Positions 6,454-8,612 of a stretch of 8,612 nt of DNA are shown piece by piece (position 1 is the stretch's first letter; each line of letters begins with the position of its first letter). The position numbers were made by a program, and so were the translations under genes. The stretch is from contig CAYNIY010000063.1 of NCBI GenBank assembly GCA_964397525.1, positions 1-8,612 of the forward strand, in the 5' to 3' direction. The stretch is from Syntrophopropionicum sp964397525. Its GTDB lineage: Bacteria; Bacillota; Desulfotomaculia; Desulfotomaculales; Pelotomaculaceae. Under the pieces are notes generated by a model. The model searched no databases and was not told the DNA's origin. It saw only the letters and a program-made list of their open reading frames with translations.

Positions 6454-8376
6454 TCAACCCTGCCACATGACCTTCCCGCAGTCGCGCAGGTCATATCCAC
6501 CCAGCCTTCTTACCTCTTCCTGAAACTCCGTCATGTCCATTACTTCGAGCAGTCGTTGGATATAAGGGGAGTCCAGGTATTCTTCCGGGATGCACAGATC
6601 GTAGCGCTCCTCTATAATTCCGATAAAATCCAGACCGAGAGCCCGGGCAGCCGCCCGGATACCAAGACCGGCATCCGCTGCCCCAGCCTTAACTGCAACC
6701 GCTACTGCCATGTGGGTATATTCTTCATGCTCGTAGCCACTAATCTGTTCAGGATCAAGGGCCTGCTTCCTCAGCAGGTAGTCCAGCAGGATCCTGGTAC
6801 CGGCGCCGCGCTGCCGGTTAACGAAACTGATACCTTCTCTGGTCAGGTCCTCAAGCTTGTTTATGCCCCTGGGATTGTCTTCGGCCAGGATCAGCCCCTG
6901 CTCGCGGTAAACCAGATTTACCAGGATGGTTTTTTTGCCTGGAAGTATCCTTTTAACATAAGAAACGTTATACTCACCTGTTTCCTCGTCAAGCAGGTGT
7001 GCACCCGCGCAGTGCGCTTCACCGCGTCTTAAGGCGGTGAGCCCTCCCAGGCTGCCGACATGAGCGGAGGAAAGTGTCGCTTCGGGAAACTTCCGGCGCA
7101 TAAAATTAGCCAGCACATCCAGGGCCAGGTCATGGCTGCCGATGATCACAGTAGTTTCCTTTATTTCCTGTGTGCTTTTAAAAAGCTCTACCGGCGCTGT
7201 GTCGCCTGTGTTGTACCCTTCTGAGTTCTGCGGGATGCGCATCATCCCGTCAGCCTGTACCAGTGACATCAGGATACCTGCGCCGCGTGAGATGGGGGTG
7301 GCTACAACCTTGTCACCCACCTGTCCCAGTTTTACCCGCACAAATTCTTCCACGCCAATGGGGGAAACCATCTTCCTGGAAACTGCGGCTTCAATTTTTT
7401 CCAACGGCAGTGGGACAGTACCGAGCTTTTTAAAGATGACCGGTTTGACGAATAGATCCATATCTATATATGCGGATACCGGATAGCCCGGTACACCGAT
7501 TGCCGGCCTGCCGCTGATCTCACCGAGTATAACCGGTTTGCCCGGCTTGGTGGCTACTCCATGCACCAGCACTGTGCCCAGAGACCTGATCGCGTCAACG
7601 GTGAAGTCCTCGGAGCCCGCCGATGAACCAGCGTTGACCAGGATGATGTCCGCTTCAGCCGCAGCTTTCACCAGCGCCGCTTTAATGTTCTCAAAGTTGT
7701 CAACTGTAATTTCCCTACGCAGGGGAGTGCCGCCCCATTTTTCCACCATTGCCCCCAGCATCCTGGAGTTATATTCGATAATATCTCCCGGCTTCAATTC
7801 GGAACCAGGCTGAACCAGTTCTGTACCAGTCGGCAAAATAGCCACTCTCGGGCGGGGATAAACATAAATCCGGTCAACGCCGCCTGCCAACAGGGCGCCG
7901 ATATCAACCGGTCTGATCGAGTGACTGGCGGATATGATCATTTCGGTGGCAACGATGTCCTCACCCACAGCCCGCACATGCTGCCAGGGAGGCGCGGCCT
8001 GGATAATCTCAATGACATCGGGTCTGACATAGTGCACGTCTTCAATCATGATCACGGCATCGCAGCCCTCCGGCAGCGGGTCTCCCGTATCCACCAGAAG
8101 AGCACCTTCGCCCACTTTCAACTGCCTGGGCGTCGTTTCAGAAGCTCCATATGTATCCGCAGAGCGGACGGCCATCCCATCCATAGCCGAGGCATGGTAA
8201 TGAGGTGAGGATATCCTGGCATAAACCGGCGCCGCAGTTATCCTGCCCAGGGCTTCTTCAACAAAAATCTGCTCCGGCACTCCCGGATTCAGCGCCCCCA
8301 GATTATCCAGGTAGTCAAGGTAGCGTTCCAGGGCTGTTTCCCAGGGCAGATCATCCAGGTAAACCTTTCTCTTCAT
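6454..8376 (-). CDS. MoeA molybdopterin molybdenumtransferase fused to a PBP-like (LysR-substrate-binding type) domain
   Basis: A 640-residue two-part protein. Residues ~1-405 are a complete MoeA, which inserts molybdate or tungstate into adenylylated molybdopterin. It shows AMDGMAV with D66, DTGDPLP (96-102), AILPTGTEL (179-187), AGSSAGSEDF (249-258) where most MoeA have an SGGVSVG-type loop, KPGKP (277-281), GVPGYPVSA (294-302) with Y in place of the usual N, and domain IV with QADGMMRIP (374-382). Residues ~408-625 start VIIGSHDLALDVL and continue through GSLGGLTALRRGEAH, FVNRQRGAGTR and AVAVAVKAGAADAGLG, typical of the cytosolic PBP-superfamily domain seen in a known MoeA fusion family of Firmicutes and archaea. 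There is no signal peptide or helix-turn-helix, so it is neither secreted nor a LysR regulator. A role in oxyanion or cofactor-intermediate binding is inferred. ATG start with GAGG 8 bases upstream. It follows a second moeA by 67 bases. Confidence 0.93.
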   Translation of the reverse strand: MKRKVYLDDLPWETALERYLDYLDNLGALNPGVPEQIFVEEALGRITAAPVYARISSPHYHASAMDGMAVRSADTYGASETTPRQLKVGEGALLVDTGDPLPEGCDAVIMIEDVHYVRPDVIEIIQAAPPWQHVRAVGEDIVATEMIISASHSIRPVDIGALLAGGVDRIYVYPRPRVAILPTGTELVQPGSELKPGDIIEYNSRMLGAMVEKWGGTPLRREITVDNFENIKAALVKAAAEADIILVNAGSSAGSEDFTVDAIRSLGTVLVHGVATKPGKPVILGEISGRPAIGVPGYPVSAYIDMDLFVKPVIFKKLGTVPLPLEKIEAAVSRKMVSPIGVEEFVRVKLGQVGDKVVATPISRGAGILMSLVQADGMMRIPQNSEGYNTGDTAPVELFKSTQEIKETTVIIGSHDLALDVLANFMRRKFPEATLSSAHVGSLGGLTALRRGEAHCAGAHLLDEETGEYNVSYVKRILPGKKTILVNLVYREQGLILAEDNPRGINKLEDLTREGISFVNRQRGAGTRILLDYLLRKQALDPEQISGYEHEEYTHMAVAVAVKAGAADAGLGIRAAARALGLDFIGIIEERYDLCIPEEYLDSPYIQRLLEVMDMTEFQEEVRRLGGYDLRDCGKVMWQG

Positions 8377-8443
8377 ATCATGACCTCACAAATGATGGAA
8401 TTTATATCTTTATCACCTTAATGATTCTTCGTCTGAATAAAGT

Positions 8444-8612
8444 TCAAAACAGCTTTATTTCCACCGTCTCGCCGGCCTCGACGCCTTCCTTGCCGGAGGG
8501 AATGCGGGCCAAACCGTCCGCCTTGATCATGGTATTGATCAACCCTGACTTGCCCAGTACCGGTTCGGCAAAAAGCTGTCCCTCTTTCACGCCGAGTTTG
8601 ATGCGGATATAG
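8444..8612 (-). CDS. moeA: Stand-alone MoeA, C-terminal end only (cut by window edge)
   Basis: The last 55 residues of a minus-strand gene whose 5' part is outside the window, ending in TGA at 8444-8446. They read as MoeA domain IV: YIRIKLG, then a loop, KADGLARIPSGKEGVEAGETVEIKLF. This matches the same region of the neighbouring fusion protein (VRVKLG ... QADGMMRIP), so it is a paralogue. It stops right after domain IV, so it has no PBP-like extension. It lies 67 bases before the fusion gene with no terminator in between, consistent with one operon. Confidence 0.88.
   Translation of the reverse strand, partial: YIRIKLGVKEGQLFAEPVLGKSGLINTMIKADGLARIPSGKEGVEAGETVEIKLF

Noticed and set aside
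6438..6500. Longer moaC frame from the ATG at 6500
   Set aside because: It overlaps the end of the MoeA-PBP gene, adds residues unlike MoaC, and has no good RBS. GTG at 6437 has GGAGGG and gives the family's usual catalytic numbering.
7090..7150. LysR-type regulator as a separate gene fused by frameshift to MoeA
   Set aside because: The frame is continuous, there is no helix-turn-helix, and the MoeA-PBP architecture is a known intact fusion.
8377..8443. Molybdenum cofactor riboswitch between the two moeA genes
   Set aside because: The 67-base gap is too short for the known Moco RNA and no conserved stems are visible. A riboswitch, if any, would be upstream of the operon outside the window.

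Overview
This window looks like chromosomal core DNA from a bacterium of the Firmicutes, probably class Clostridia. The pointers are a perfect CIRCE operator in front of groES-groEL, strong AGGAGG-type ribosome binding sites combined with GTG and TTG starts, simple hairpin plus T-run terminators, a CCA-encoding tRNA gene, and a multi-PAS soluble histidine kinase with an H-box like those of sporulation kinases. A Peptococcaceae/Desulfotomaculum-like lineage would fit the MoeA-PBP fusion and the GroESL sequences. That placement is from memory of the families, not from a search. No mobile element, CRISPR array, rRNA or phage gene is visible.

Layout. Bases 1-1809 (+) hold the 3' part of a sensor histidine kinase (remnant of an upstream PAS, three full PAS domains, HisKA, HATPase) that runs off the left edge. 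Everything to its right is on the minus strand. Reading leftward from the right edge, a molybdenum cofactor cluster comes first: the tail of a stand-alone moeA (8444-8612), a MoeA fused to a periplasmic-binding-protein-like domain (6454-8376), moaC (5943-6437) and mogA/moaB (5440-5952), ending in a hairpin terminator that overlaps the last stop codon. Next is the heat-shock operon: sigma-A-type promoter, CIRCE, groES, groEL and a long-hairpin terminator (5290 down to 3101). A monocistronic cation diffusion facilitator of the ZnT9-like type follows (2042-2995), then a tRNA-Thr(CGT) with its own promoter and terminator (1990 down to 1809), convergent with the kinase.

How the genes work together. 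The four cofactor genes cover cPMP formation (MoaC), adenylylation of molybdopterin (Mog-type) and metal insertion (two MoeA paralogues). One MoeA carries a domain that may sense or hold the oxyanion, so the pair could separate molybdenum from tungsten use. groES and groEL form the chaperonin, under HrcA/CIRCE control. The transporter, tRNA and kinase are independent units.

Several starts were set by ribosome binding sites and family alignment rather than by longest open frame: the transporter at 2995, moaC at 6437, and groEL at a TTG at 4870. Most of the window is ordinary. The points most worth a second look are the MoeA-PBP fusion beside a second MoeA, and a three-cysteine motif in the kinase's second PAS domain.
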